Origin: Planctomycetaceae bacterium
Lineage (GTDB): Bacteria; Planctomycetota; Phycisphaerae; Phycisphaerales; SM1A02
Assembly: GCA_947474205.1 (NCBI GenBank)
Contig: CANJIC010000002.1
Span: 1 to 23,608, forward strand
DNA length: 23,608 nt
Direction of reading: 5' to 3'
Shown: positions 16,166 to 23,608 of the stretch, piece after piece
Layout of the letters: each line of letters opens with the position of its first letter
Position numbering within the stretch: the first letter of the stretch is position 1
The notes under the pieces: model-generated
Databases searched by the model: none
What the model was told of the DNA's origin: nothing
Seen by the model: the letters and a program-made list of their open reading frames with translations, nothing else
Program-made: the position numbers and the translations under genes

Positions 16166-17266
16166 TTAACGACCCCCACCTGATTCGGACTTGCGCTCTT
16201 TTAATTGCAAAAGCAATGTGTCTACATCAGCGAGGCTAGGCCGGCGTTCCATCTTGAAGCGATACTCCACCGCGGGAAATTTTTTCATTGCAGAACGAAC
16301 TTTTTCAAGCGCTTGCTTGGCTGCGCTGCTCTTCTTTGGATCTTTCGCAATATTTTCAAATTCTGAAAAATTCTCAATGGATTTCGTGTACGCCTTGCGC
16401 CAATCCGTGATGTAGTCGCCGACAATTTTCACGCCATCTTGATTTCCCTTACCAAGTGAATCATCCCATTCGCGATAGCCCAATAAGAACATCAGGTCCT
16501 CAATACTGTCGGCGATGCCGTCGCAAAGCCCCAAGTCCTCGGCGGTCTTGGCGTCGAAGTTGGCGACCAGAATTTCACTTCCATCGACTAAAAATGTTCC
16601 CTTGGTGTCGTCGCGCCAAACCAACTTGCGGCCATCCCAAGAAACACTAAGTGTTTTTTCAGGTCGCATCATGGCCAGACCAAGTTCAGGGGGATAACCG
16701 CCACGGCGCAAAAACCCATTTGCAATTCCAGTCCACGCAGCTAAAAATTTTCTGACAACTTCAGGATCTGGATGCTGTACGAATTCCATCACGCGAGACA
16801 TGCCCCACAAACGAGCCTTGCTTGTCATATAAAGATCCGGCCACGCCAACGCTAAAGCCGTGCTGAACCCGACGGAATCTTTCACCCACATCACTTGCGG
16901 AATATTCACAAACTCTGTTTTGAGAAGGTCGACCATCTTTCGCGCGTCCTCAAAATCAATGCGACCGCGCTCTGATCGATCATCATTTCCTAAATAAGCC
17001 TTGCCTGTTTTTCCATCCGTGCTTTCGAGTTGAAAAATAATCAGGTCGGGTTTCTTCACCTTCACATCCTTGACTACTTGTTCATACACGCTCAAGCGAA
17101 TGTCACTACCAATTTGCCCGTTGCCATCGAGCCCCATGGGTATGACATAAATTTTTGGAGCCTTGGAGGGATCCTTCTGATTCATTTGCAAAGGCGATGG
17201 CGCGTCAGCGGCCATTGCGAACACGGCGGTGAGCATCAGCGCGAACAATGGGGCGAAGCGTTTCAT
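16166..17266 (-). CDS. Secreted ClpP-fold paralogue lacking the nucleophile Ser (pseudoprotease)
   Basis: A 366-aa protein with a signal peptide (MKRFAPLFALMLTAVFAMAA) and a domain parallel to that of the next gene. From W127 to Y146 it aligns gaplessly with W136-Y155 of the downstream paralogue. The nucleophile position holds G133 where the other has S142; S135 is two residues away. The SGGG oxyanion loop is replaced by LESTDGKTG. The lysine region is kept (K173 in VRKFLAAW, aligned with K177), as is RRGGYPPELGLAMM versus GAGRNAQVGRCMV. I infer an inactive relative that may bind substrate or form a hetero-oligomer with the active enzyme. A displaced catalytic serine at 135 is the alternative. 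It lies 18 nt after the nucleotidyltransferase gene and 31 nt before the active paralogue. Confidence 0.72.
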   Translation of the reverse strand: MKRFAPLFALMLTAVFAMAADAPSPLQMNQKDPSKAPKIYVIPMGLDGNGQIGSDIRLSVYEQVVKDVKVKKPDLIIFQLESTDGKTGKAYLGNDDRSERGRIDFEDARKMVDLLKTEFVNIPQVMWVKDSVGFSTALALAWPDLYMTSKARLWGMSRVMEFVQHPDPEVVRKFLAAWTGIANGFLRRGGYPPELGLAMMRPEKTLSVSWDGRKLVWRDDTKGTFLVDGSEILVANFDAKTAEDLGLCDGIADSIEDLMFLLGYREWDDSLGKGNQDGVKIVGDYITDWRKAYTKSIENFSEFENIAKDPKKSSAAKQALEKVRSAMKKFPAVEYRFKMERRPSLADVDTLLLQLKERKSESGGGR

Positions 17267-17284
17267 GATCCGTGAGTATACGGA

Positions 17285-18559
17285 TCAAGCATTAGAAAGT
17301 TGCTTGGCTAATGCGGCGGCGGCGCTTTTGTTAGCAAGCGCTCCTTCAAGTTGGGCGTCATACACCGCGTCCAAAATGCGGCGAAAGTCTGGTCCAGCGC
17401 GCAAACCCATTGAGATCAAATCATCGCCACAGAGCCAAGGCGTAGGGGAAATGCCCTCTTTTTCAAGGTGTTGGAAGTCTTTCTGAATGCGCGCCGCGGC
17501 GTCGGGCGCTTGGGTGGCAAAAACTTGAAGCGCGTCCGTGAAAGAAGAATTGGCGGCGGTTCTTTTTTGCAGCGCCTTGGTGAATGTGGCCCACTGCGGC
17601 AATGTTGTTTGCAATTGAAGCGTGTTCGTAAGGGCGTCGCGTTCCTTGTTTGAAAGCACGAGCGCGTTTGTCCAACTATTCACGCGCTCTTGCCAAGGCA
17701 CTGTGGATTTACGATCAAGCAACCATGCCGCCAGAACCGTGGCGAACTCTTGCGCCTGAAGTGTTTCCAAATGGAGCGGCGACGCTGTTGATTGCGCATG
17801 GCGTATGGCAAGCGTTCGCACGCGTTGCAGCGAAGTTGGTGGCGAAGTTTCAAGCAACGTGCTTGGCGCAAGGTCTAGTGACTCGATGAGTTCCAGCGCC
17901 TTCACACGACTTGAGTGCGCGATCATGCGGCGCAATTCCTGGCCCACGCGTTCACGGCTAACTCCACGAAGTTCTTGCGCGTGCGCGCGAATGGCGGATT
18001 CCGTTTGTGGCTCAATGGTCAACCCAAAGCGCGCCGCGAAACGCACCGCGCGTAACAGGCGAAGTCGGTCCTCGCTCAGTCGCGCGTCTGGATTGTTGAT
18101 GGCGCGCAAGATTTTGTTTTGAATGTCGGCGCGGCCGTTGACATGATCAATGATTTCGCCGGTGGCGGGATGCATGAACATTCCATTGATGGTGAAATCG
18201 CGGCGATTGGCGTCGGTTTTTTCATCGCCAACTTCTATGTTCTCGGGACGGCGGCCATCCACGTAGCGGCCGTCGGCGCGGAAACTGGCCACTTCAACAA
18301 CGCGCCCTTTGTGATGCACAAGGATGACGCCAAAACTTTCACCAACGCCGCGCGCCTTGGGGAAAATAGCGCGAATTTGCTCGGTGGTTGCGCTGGTGGC
18401 AATGTCGAAATCGGTGGGCGAAAGCTTGAGCAATTCATCGCGCACGCAACCGCCCGCGAAATACGCGGTGTGACCGGCCGCGTAAAATTTGGCGGCAATT
18501 TCCGCCGCCGCGTCGCGCGCGCTGATGCTTGGACCACTTGGAAAATTGACGTCAGGCAT
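17285..18559 (-). CDS. CCA-adding / poly(A) polymerase family nucleotidyltransferase
   Basis: A class II tRNA nucleotidyltransferase/poly(A) polymerase family enzyme of 424 aa. It either adds or repairs the tRNA 3' CCA end or polyadenylates RNA; the two activities cannot be told apart by eye. Motifs are GGCVRDELL (36-44), the metal-binding D50-x-D52 in TDFDIAT, a SFGVILVHHKGRVVEVASFRADG core, RRDFTINGM (119-127), and NNPDARLSEDRLRLLRAVRF (155-174), the family's nucleotide-recognition region. The C-terminal part is helical, as expected for the RNA-binding body. The ATG at 18559 overlaps the acyltransferase stop by 8 nt. An upstream in-frame extension to 18664 would overlap that gene by 113 nt and looks spurious. 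Confidence 0.9.
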   Translation of the reverse strand: MPDVNFPSGPSISARDAAAEIAAKFYAAGHTAYFAGGCVRDELLKLSPTDFDIATSATTEQIRAIFPKARGVGESFGVILVHHKGRVVEVASFRADGRYVDGRRPENIEVGDEKTDANRRDFTINGMFMHPATGEIIDHVNGRADIQNKILRAINNPDARLSEDRLRLLRAVRFAARFGLTIEPQTESAIRAHAQELRGVSRERVGQELRRMIAHSSRVKALELIESLDLAPSTLLETSPPTSLQRVRTLAIRHAQSTASPLHLETLQAQEFATVLAAWLLDRKSTVPWQERVNSWTNALVLSNKERDALTNTLQLQTTLPQWATFTKALQKRTAANSSFTDALQVFATQAPDAAARIQKDFQHLEKEGISPTPWLCGDDLISMGLRAGPDFRRILDAVYDAQLEGALANKSAAAALAKQLSNA

Positions 18560-19352
18560 GTGCGTTGGTGGAAGAAGTGGAATGCGAACTTGTTGGTTGC
18601 GATTGCGCCGCGCGCACGCTTTCGCTTTCAGTTGCGGACACAAGAAGTTGATCGCCTGGACCATTCGCGGGAAATCTTCCTTGCGTTGATCGGCGAATGG
18701 ATTCGCGGCGATTCATGCGCAGCCGATCCACCGCCAATCGCAATCGTTCAATGCCGCCGTCGGGATCGTTGATCAACACTTCTGGGTCAATGGCCTCACC
18801 CGCCTCCACTTCAAGTCGGCCGCCAAGACGCGGCAACTTGCGTGAGCTGGGCCAAATATCAAAGCCACCTTCAAGACCAATTGGAACAACGGGAACTTTG
18901 GCGCGGCGAATGAGCAGCGCGACGCCGCGTTGAAACGGCGCGATGGCGCCATCGTCACAGCGACCGCCCTCTGGATAAATGAGCAAGCAACGTCCTTGCG
19001 CCAACACTTGCAACGCGGCTTTGATCGCCGCGGAATCGGATTTTTCTTTCAGAGGAATGGCGTTGAAGGAAGCGATGAGCGCCCCAAAATATTTATTGTG
19101 AAAGAGCGTGCTGCGCGCGATGTAGGCGGTCTGCCTGTCGTACGCCACTGCGGCATGTGGAATTGGATCCAGAAATGATTGATGATTTCCCACCAACAAC
19201 ACGCCGCCAGTGCGCGGGATGTTGTGGGCACCGACCACTTTCATGCGGTACACAATTCGGGCCAAGATTGCGCAGAACAGCGCGATGAAATCCCACCACA
19301 CGGCTTGCAAAAATGTGCGCCCAGGCGCGCGCCGCGCGAAGTCATGGAACAT
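18552..19352 (-). CDS. plsC: 1-acyl-sn-glycerol-3-phosphate acyltransferase (PlsC family)
   Basis: Membrane-associated acyltransferase that transfers an acyl chain to lysophosphatidate in phospholipid synthesis. It has 266 aa. The catalytic NHQSFLD (56-62) carries the H-x4-D motif (H57, D62), and IYPEGGR (125-131) matches the substrate-binding 'fPEGtrs' motif. A hydrophobic helix at about 15-36 anchors it. VPVVPIGL (153-160) is the fourth conserved block. The C-terminal tail (about 215-266) is Ser/Gln-rich and probably disordered. Its TAATG junction shares one base with the cmk stop. The order cmk then plsC is also seen in several other bacterial groups, which supports the assignment. Specificity for lysophosphatidate over another lyso-acceptor is not certain. 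Confidence 0.88.
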   Translation of the reverse strand: MFHDFARRAPGRTFLQAVWWDFIALFCAILARIVYRMKVVGAHNIPRTGGVLLVGNHQSFLDPIPHAAVAYDRQTAYIARSTLFHNKYFGALIASFNAIPLKEKSDSAAIKAALQVLAQGRCLLIYPEGGRCDDGAIAPFQRGVALLIRRAKVPVVPIGLEGGFDIWPSSRKLPRLGGRLEVEAGEAIDPEVLINDPDGGIERLRLAVDRLRMNRRESIRRSTQGRFPANGPGDQLLVSATESESVRAAQSQPTSSHSTSSTNAHA

Positions 19353-20077
19353 TAGTGGCGCACCGCCGCGCTGTTTGCAATAGGCAATCTTTCGCCAAGG
19401 CGTTGGCGCGCTAAATGTTCAAGCGTGGCAACAACCGCCTCAAGATCCAAGTGGCTGGTGTCCACGCGATCCGCGCCTGTTGGAATGCGCAGCGGTCCAA
19501 CCGCGCGCGTGGAATCCACATGATCACGATGTTGAATGGCGCGCAGAATGCTGGCCTCATCGGCGACATGACCCGCCGCGCGCAACTGCGCCACGCGCCG
19601 CTGCGCGCGCACGCGGGCGTCGGCCTCTAAATAAATTCGTAGTGGCGCGTCTGGAAAAACCACCGAGCCTTGATCGCGCCCTTCGGTGACAAGCCGCGGA
19701 TGCGCGCTGGCAATTTCGCGTTGGCGACGAACCATTTCGCGGCGCACATCGGAGCACGCCGACACGGGCGAAACCGCTTCGGTGACTTCCGCGGTGCGAA
19801 TGAATGGACTGACATCGCGACCGCTCAACAAAAGTTTGGGCGGACTTGATTTCCAATCGAACACCAATGTGGTGCTTGCCAACGCGGCGGCGATGGATTC
19901 ACCATCGTCAATGGGAATTGAATTCTCAATCGCCAGAAATGCCGCGGCGCGATACATGGCGCCGGTGTCGAGAAATTCCAAACCAAGGCGCATGGCCAAC
20001 ATGTGCGCCACCGAACTTTTGCCCGTGCCCGCGGGGCCATCAATGGTGATAATGAGCGGTTTTTGCTGGGAATTCAT
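19352..20077 (-). CDS. cmk: Cytidylate kinase
   Basis: Cytosolic (d)CMP kinase, ATP + (d)CMP to ADP + (d)CDP, a step in pyrimidine nucleotide supply. It has 241 aa, slightly longer than the usual 220-230. The P-loop is GPAGTGKSS (14-22), followed by FLDTGAMYRA (35-44), the CMP-binding region, and GRDQGSVVFPDAPLRIYLEA (133-152), which matches the family's 'GRDiGtvVFPdA' block. An arginine-rich lid (RVRAQRR) and a QHRDHVDSTRAVGPL segment complete the enzyme. Q137 replaces the common Ile in GRDIG. The start overlaps the stop of the TIM-barrel gene (ATGA). Confidence 0.95.
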   Translation of the reverse strand: MNSQQKPLIITIDGPAGTGKSSVAHMLAMRLGLEFLDTGAMYRAAAFLAIENSIPIDDGESIAAALASTTLVFDWKSSPPKLLLSGRDVSPFIRTAEVTEAVSPVSACSDVRREMVRRQREIASAHPRLVTEGRDQGSVVFPDAPLRIYLEADARVRAQRRVAQLRAAGHVADEASILRAIQHRDHVDSTRAVGPLRIPTGADRVDTSHLDLEAVVATLEHLARQRLGERLPIANSAAVRH

Positions 20078-20874
20078 GCTGGTTCCGCTGCTTCAATTGC
20101 AGCCGACAGCATGTCGCGCGCCATGCTGAGCGGCTTGATTGGATCACCCTTGCCCAAATAATCCAGCGACAGAGAATTGACATAGCCAACCGCGCGCAAA
20201 GTTTCCACGCACTCGTCCAAACTCCACCCCGTGTGGTCGCCGTCCACCGAAAAACCTTTCACGCTTGCCGTGATGGACTGCGCATACGGAGCCAACTTGC
20301 GCAACTCTTGACCCACACCGCCATTGGTTGCCGCATGTTGAAACGACGGCATGGTGCCAATGCGAAATCCGCCAACTTTTTTCACGACATCAACCAGCGC
20401 TTTGCCATCGCTTAAAATTCCCTGCGCACTTTGCAGCAACAGGGAAATTTCAAACTTGTCCATTTCCGCCAACGCAAGCTTTAATGTTTTCACCACGGCG
20501 TCAACGCGTTCTTGCGTTGTGACTTCCGCCAACGTAATGGCCACGCTTGAGCAACCAATGCGCGTCGCCGCGGATGCGAGACGGCGCAACCGATCAATCA
20601 CGGCGGGTTGATTCACCGGATTCCACAAATCCAACTCTGGAGTTTCAATCAACACCAGAAATGGACAGTGCGCCTTGTCGGAAAGATCACAGAGCCGCTC
20701 GAAATCTTTGGGCGTGCGACCTGCCAACAAATCTGACGGAATATTCAGTCCGCGCAGGCCCATTTCTTCATTGACAAAAGTTGGAAGTTCAAAAATATCC
20801 AAAGGCTTTTTCGCCCGCTTCATTAAAGGTCGAAGTGCTCCGACCGAAAGCGTTAAAACCATTTGGGATGTCAT
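20074..20874 (-). CDS. TIM-barrel protein of the xylose-isomerase-like / AP endonuclease 2 superfamily
   Basis: A 266-aa protein resembling sugar phosphate isomerase/epimerases. Barrel strands can be traced at LDIFELP, PFLVLIETPEL (E77, E80), SSVAITLAEV, FEISLLLQSAQG, GGFRIGTMPSFQHA, AQSITASVKGFSVDG and YVNSLSLDYLGKGDP. Several usual metal ligands look changed: the strand that normally reads 'xxxEnH' is LLLQSAQG (146-152), and the last barrel strand ends in Asp (D238) rather than Glu. It may therefore be catalytically altered, and no substrate can be assigned. It is the first gene of the right minus operon. Its start diverges from gcvH with 76 nt between start codons. Confidence 0.7.
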   Translation of the reverse strand: MTSQMVLTLSVGALRPLMKRAKKPLDIFELPTFVNEEMGLRGLNIPSDLLAGRTPKDFERLCDLSDKAHCPFLVLIETPELDLWNPVNQPAVIDRLRRLASAATRIGCSSVAITLAEVTTQERVDAVVKTLKLALAEMDKFEISLLLQSAQGILSDGKALVDVVKKVGGFRIGTMPSFQHAATNGGVGQELRKLAPYAQSITASVKGFSVDGDHTGWSLDECVETLRAVGYVNSLSLDYLGKGDPIKPLSMARDMLSAAIEAAEPA

Positions 20875-20921
20875 CCGGGGGTCTCTCTTTCAAAAGGCAG
20901 GATAGCAAAGCTCGGGGACAC

Positions 20922-20927
20922 TATGAT
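20922..20927 (+). promoter_or_regulatory. gcvH: Possible -10 box for gcvH
   Basis: TATGAT differs from the TATAAT consensus at one position and lies 23 nt before the gcvH ATG at 20951. No matching -35 hexamer is visible at 16-18 nt spacing (AGGATA at 20899-20904). It is the best promoter-like element in the divergent gap 20875-20950. Confidence 0.35.
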
Positions 20928-20950
20928 CCCGCACCCCAATGGAGAACACA

Positions 20951-21334
20951 ATGAAAAGTCCTGAACAATGTCGCGTGTCCGAAACTCATGAATGGTTCGT
21001 TGCCCAAACTGGCGAAGTCACTCTTGGCATCACTCAATTTGCGGCCAATGAGCTGACCGATGTCACCTATGTCCAAACCAAAGCGGTTGGAACCGTGATC
21101 GCCGTTGGCGATGTGGTTGGCGAAGTCGAGAGCGTGAAGACCACCAGCGAAATTTATTCCTTTGTCGCCGGAACCATCAGCGCCGTCAATGACGCCGCGG
21201 TGAAGGATCCTTCGTTGCTCAACAGCGATCCCTACGGCAAGGGTTGGCTGGTGAAATTGAAAGTGAGCGACGTGTCACCGCTTTCCAAATTGATGGACGC
21301 GGCGACCTACGACTCCAAGCATGCAGTCCACTGA
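20951..21334 (+). CDS. gcvH: Glycine cleavage system H protein
   Basis: Lipoyl carrier protein that shuttles the methylamine intermediate of glycine decarboxylation between the P, T and L proteins. It has 127 aa from the ATG at 20951, chosen because GGAGAA sits 4-9 nt upstream. An in-frame ATG at 20939 overlaps that Shine-Dalgarno. The lipoylation site is K63 in GEVESVKTTSEIYS, close to the usual ESVKaasDiysP. ETHEWF (11-16), GITQFAANELTDVTYV (26-41) and NSDPYGKGWLVKLKVSD (91-107) are other family blocks. No gcvT, gcvP or lipoate ligase gene is nearby. The 3' end overlaps the ABC ATPase gene by 14 nt, so the two are probably co-transcribed although functionally unrelated. Confidence 0.95.
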   Translation: MKSPEQCRVSETHEWFVAQTGEVTLGITQFAANELTDVTYVQTKAVGTVIAVGDVVGEVESVKTTSEIYSFVAGTISAVNDAAVKDPSLLNSDPYGKGWLVKLKVSDVSPLSKLMDAATYDSKHAVH

Positions 21335-22091
21335 CATCAATCTTCAAGCGTGCAGAATTCGACTGCGGGGTGTTCGAAAAAGTTACGCCATGGGTTCGCG
21401 GCGCGTTGACGCGTTGCGTGGCATTGATCTTGAACTTCAAGGTCCGGGCTTTCACGCCATCATGGGTCCGTCGGGAAGCGGCAAGAGCACGCTGCTGCAT
21501 TTGCTTGCGGGTCTTGACGCGGCGGATTCTGGCGAACTTGAAGTGGGCGAGTCACGACTTGATGGTCTGTCTGAAACTGAATTGACATTGCATAGACGAC
21601 GCAGAAGTGGCGTTGTTTTTCAGGGTTTTAACCTGCTTCCAACATTGAACGCGCTGGAGAATGTCACGCTGCCAAGCACGCTTGATGGTTTGTCGCACGC
21701 CAGCGTTGCCGCGCGCGCGCAGGAATTGCTGCGTGAACTTGGTCTGGGAGAGCGCATGGATCATCGACCTGATTCGCTTTCAGGTGGAGAGCAACAACGC
21801 GTTGCGATTGCGCGCGCTTTGTTGAACGAGCCGCCAGTGTTGTTGGCCGATGAGCCAACTGGAAATTTGGATAGCGACACCAGTGATCGCTTGTGGCGAT
21901 TGTTGGCGGGTCTTGCGGCGCGGCGAAATATGTTGGTGGTCATGGTCACGCACGAACCGACCGCGGCGGCGCATTGTGAAAAAGTTCATGTTCTTCGAGA
22001 TGGCCTATTGGCCGGGAGCTTTGATGTTCAAGGGATGGATGCTTCCCAGTTGGCGCTTCGCGCGGCGGACATTGTTCGCGCGCCCAGGTAG
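21321..22091 (+). CDS. ABC transporter ATP-binding protein, LolD/MacB-type
   Basis: A 256-aa nucleotide-binding subunit of the LolD/MacB/FtsE class. Walker A is GPSGSGKST (49-57), the Q-loop glutamine is Q101 in VVFQGFNLLPTL, the signature is LSGGEQQRVAIARAL (153-167), Walker B is VLLADEPTGNLDS (173-185), and the H-loop is H211 in VMVTHEP. The 'QGFNLLPTLNALENVTLP' wording is characteristic of this class. Members power lipoprotein release to the outer membrane or mechanotransmission-type export. The C-terminal 23 codons overlap the FtsX-like permease gene by 68 nt in another frame, which marks the permease as its partner. The start at 21321 overlaps gcvH and has no strong Shine-Dalgarno. Confidence 0.93.
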   Translation: MQSTDINLQACRIRLRGVRKSYAMGSRRVDALRGIDLELQGPGFHAIMGPSGSGKSTLLHLLAGLDAADSGELEVGESRLDGLSETELTLHRRRRSGVVFQGFNLLPTLNALENVTLPSTLDGLSHASVAARAQELLRELGLGERMDHRPDSLSGGEQQRVAIARALLNEPPVLLADEPTGNLDSDTSDRLWRLLAGLAARRNMLVVMVTHEPTAAAHCEKVHVLRDGLLAGSFDVQGMDASQLALRAADIVRAPR

Positions 22092-23608
22092 AAGCGCGCT
22101 GCTCTTCGCCGCCATTGCAATGGCAAGCATGCTGGTGACAGCTGTTGGAAGCGGCATGCGCACAGTGCACAACAATGTGCAAGGAAAATTGACCAACTTG
22201 CTTGGAGACGTGGACGCGCGATTGGTGCAACAATCGGCGGCGCCATTTTCCGCAAGCATTGTGGAGCAGGTGAAATCCTGGCCCGACGTTGTGGCGGTTT
22301 CCGCGCGCAGATTAGGCTCATTAACGCTCAGTCGCAGCGATGGAGCGCTTGATTCCGCTGGCAAATTGCGCAGAACAACGGCGCAAGCGCGCGGCATTGA
22401 TCCGCTGTCCGATCCACGCTTTGACCCAATGCCAATGCAGGAAGGACATCGACCAAGCGACGCCAATCAAATCGCGCTTGATCCGGTGACGGCGAAAAAC
22501 TTGGACGCCAAAGTTGGCGATGAATTGTTGGTGCTGCGATTAGGCGCGCCGGTGAAATTAGTCGTGTGCGGAATTGTGCAACGACCCATGTTGGGAGCGT
22601 TGCAAAAACCAGCTGTGGTTCTGTATCGCTTGACACTGAACGAAGCCATGGGCCGTGACGACGAGGCCACGCAAGTCGCCATTTTGTTAAAGCCTGGAAC
22701 AGATATTGGTGCGTGGTGCAAAGCCCATTCACAAGATGTCGAAAGTGACATGTTGCTTGAGCCAGCGGAGATGGCGACCTCTGGCATGGATAAACAAGTA
22801 TTGGCGGGACAACTTGGCTTCACGCTTGCAACAGTGATTGCATTTCTTGCGTGCTCGTTCATTGTTGGTGTTGGCATGACTACCGCGGTTGCGGAATTGG
22901 AACGCGAACTGGCCACGCTGCGCTGCTTGGGCGCATCACGCGGACAACTTTTCGCGGGGCAATGTTGCGCGGGTGTGGTCCTGAGCAGTACCGCTGGAAT
23001 TGTGGGAATTCCCTTTGGTTTTGCGGGTGCGTGGCTAGTGACTTGGTGGTTCCGAGAAAGTTTGCCCGAAGGTTTTACGCCATCGTGGCTGGGCGCGGGA
23101 TTGGCTCTTGGCGGATCGGTGATGGCTGGATTGCTTGGGGCGCTCAACCCCGCGCGCATCGCATCGCAAACTTCGCCACTGGAAGCACTGCGCCGCAGAG
23201 CGACACCAGTGTGGCGCGCTGGAATTTGGATTTGTCTTGCAGTTGGAATTGCGTGCGCAAGTTTTGAGGTGCTTGTGCTGACGCTGCCAACCAACACGCA
23301 GCATAAATTTTGGCTGCATGCATTGGCCGGCTTACCGATCATTCATATTGGATGGTTTCTTTTGTGCGTGCCAATTATGCAAATGGTCGGTGCGTTATTC
23401 AGCGGGCCGTTGACAACACTGTGTGGATTACCCAAGGGGTTGTTGCGCGGCGGCGTGACGCGCGCGCCGTATCGACTGGGCTTGACCGCTGGCGCTTTGA
23501 TGATGGGCATGAGTATTTTGGTGAGCTCGTGGAGCAATGGCGAAAGCGTGTTGAACGAAATTCGCTCCAAGGTGAAATTTGGCGACGCGTTCGCGTTTCG
23601 CGTCAGCG
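22024..23608 (+). CDS. FtsX-like (MacB/LolC/YbbP-type) ABC permease, incomplete at window end
   Basis: An open frame of 528 codons running off the right edge. The ATG at 22024 has GGGAG 5 nt upstream. A second in-frame ATG at 22039 with AAGGGA is also possible. Membrane helix 1 is at about 22-43, followed by a large extracytoplasmic domain (about 44-260), then helices at 266-288, 313-341 and 353-373 with the family's cytoplasmic motif ELATLRCLGASRGQLF (295-310). Two more helices follow (about 399-419 and 434-458). RGGVTRAPYRLGLTAGALMMGMSILVSS (476-503) then starts a second half resembling the N-terminus. This suggests the long two-repeat (YbbP-type) architecture rather than the shorter LolC form. 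It partners the overlapping ATPase gene. Confidence 0.9.
   Translation, partial: MFKGWMLPSWRFARRTLFARPGRSALLFAAIAMASMLVTAVGSGMRTVHNNVQGKLTNLLGDVDARLVQQSAAPFSASIVEQVKSWPDVVAVSARRLGSLTLSRSDGALDSAGKLRRTTAQARGIDPLSDPRFDPMPMQEGHRPSDANQIALDPVTAKNLDAKVGDELLVLRLGAPVKLVVCGIVQRPMLGALQKPAVVLYRLTLNEAMGRDDEATQVAILLKPGTDIGAWCKAHSQDVESDMLLEPAEMATSGMDKQVLAGQLGFTLATVIAFLACSFIVGVGMTTAVAELERELATLRCLGASRGQLFAGQCCAGVVLSSTAGIVGIPFGFAGAWLVTWWFRESLPEGFTPSWLGAGLALGGSVMAGLLGALNPARIASQTSPLEALRRRATPVWRAGIWICLAVGIACASFEVLVLTLPTNTQHKFWLHALAGLPIIHIGWFLLCVPIMQMVGALFSGPLTTLCGLPKGLLRGGVTRAPYRLGLTAGALMMGMSILVSSWSNGESVLNEIRSKVKFGDAFAFRVS

Noticed and set aside
18119..18772. 217-codon open frame on the plus strand
   Set aside because: It lies opposite the nucleotidyltransferase and acyltransferase genes, both with clear family motifs. 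Its translation is Gly/Ala/Arg-rich without recognisable domains.
22467..23342. 291-codon open frame on the minus strand
   Set aside because: It is antisense to the FtsX-like permease, whose frame is open throughout and has family motifs. The antisense product is Ser/Pro/Thr-rich with no membrane or enzyme pattern.
1..23608. CRISPR array, tRNA genes, transposons or attachment sites
   Set aside because: I saw no regularly spaced direct repeats, cloverleaf-like segments, transposase motifs or terminal inverted repeats.

Overview
The window looks like chromosomal sequence from a Gram-negative-type bacterium of moderate GC. I favour a Planctomycetota/PVC-group relative. That is inferred from the mix of large Band-7 proteins, unfamiliar membrane proteins and scattered housekeeping genes, and no rRNA or other phylogenetic marker is present to settle it. 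Coding density is very high. Most neighbouring genes overlap by 1-14 nt and no stretch over 300 bases lacks a gene. I see no tRNA, rRNA, insertion sequence, phage gene or CRISPR array.

Left part (1-2456): an incomplete minus-strand reading frame at the edge, then plus-strand genes for a ClC chloride transporter with a CBS-domain tail and for rnpA (RNase P protein). yidD lies on the opposite strand and runs tail-to-tail into rnpA with a 209-bp antisense overlap. The usual arrangement is tandem.

Central minus-strand operon (13053 down to 2248), read in transcription order: a 7-TM HflK-like SPFH protein, an HflC-like SPFH protein, a third SPFH protein, an ABC ATPase with a long C-terminal tail, a 679-aa ABC-2 permease, a 653-aa membrane-anchored helical protein of unknown function, a fumarylacetoacetate-hydrolase-family enzyme, and yidD. 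Stops and starts are fused or abut at almost every junction, so the genes are probably co-translated. A second, shorter ABC-2 permease (13193-14230) diverges from the operon head. It shares a sequence motif with the first permease but has no ATPase beside it.

Right minus-strand operon (20874 down to 14329): a TIM-barrel isomerase-like protein, cytidylate kinase, a PlsC-type acyltransferase, a CCA/poly(A)-type nucleotidyltransferase, two secreted ClpP-fold (NfeD/SppA-like) proteins and a 4-TM membrane protein. One of the two ClpP-fold proteins keeps a Ser/Lys pair and its upstream paralogue has lost the Ser.

Right edge (20951 to end), plus strand: gcvH, a LolD-type ABC ATPase and the N-terminal part of an FtsX-type permease.

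The most interesting possibility is a membrane quality-control or transport module. It would combine three SPFH scaffold proteins, one ABC ATPase with two unlike permeases, a large unknown helical membrane protein and, about 1.9 kb beyond the operon head, a NfeD-like protease/pseudoprotease pair. NfeD-class proteases are known partners of SPFH proteins. That all of these act together is inference from proximity.
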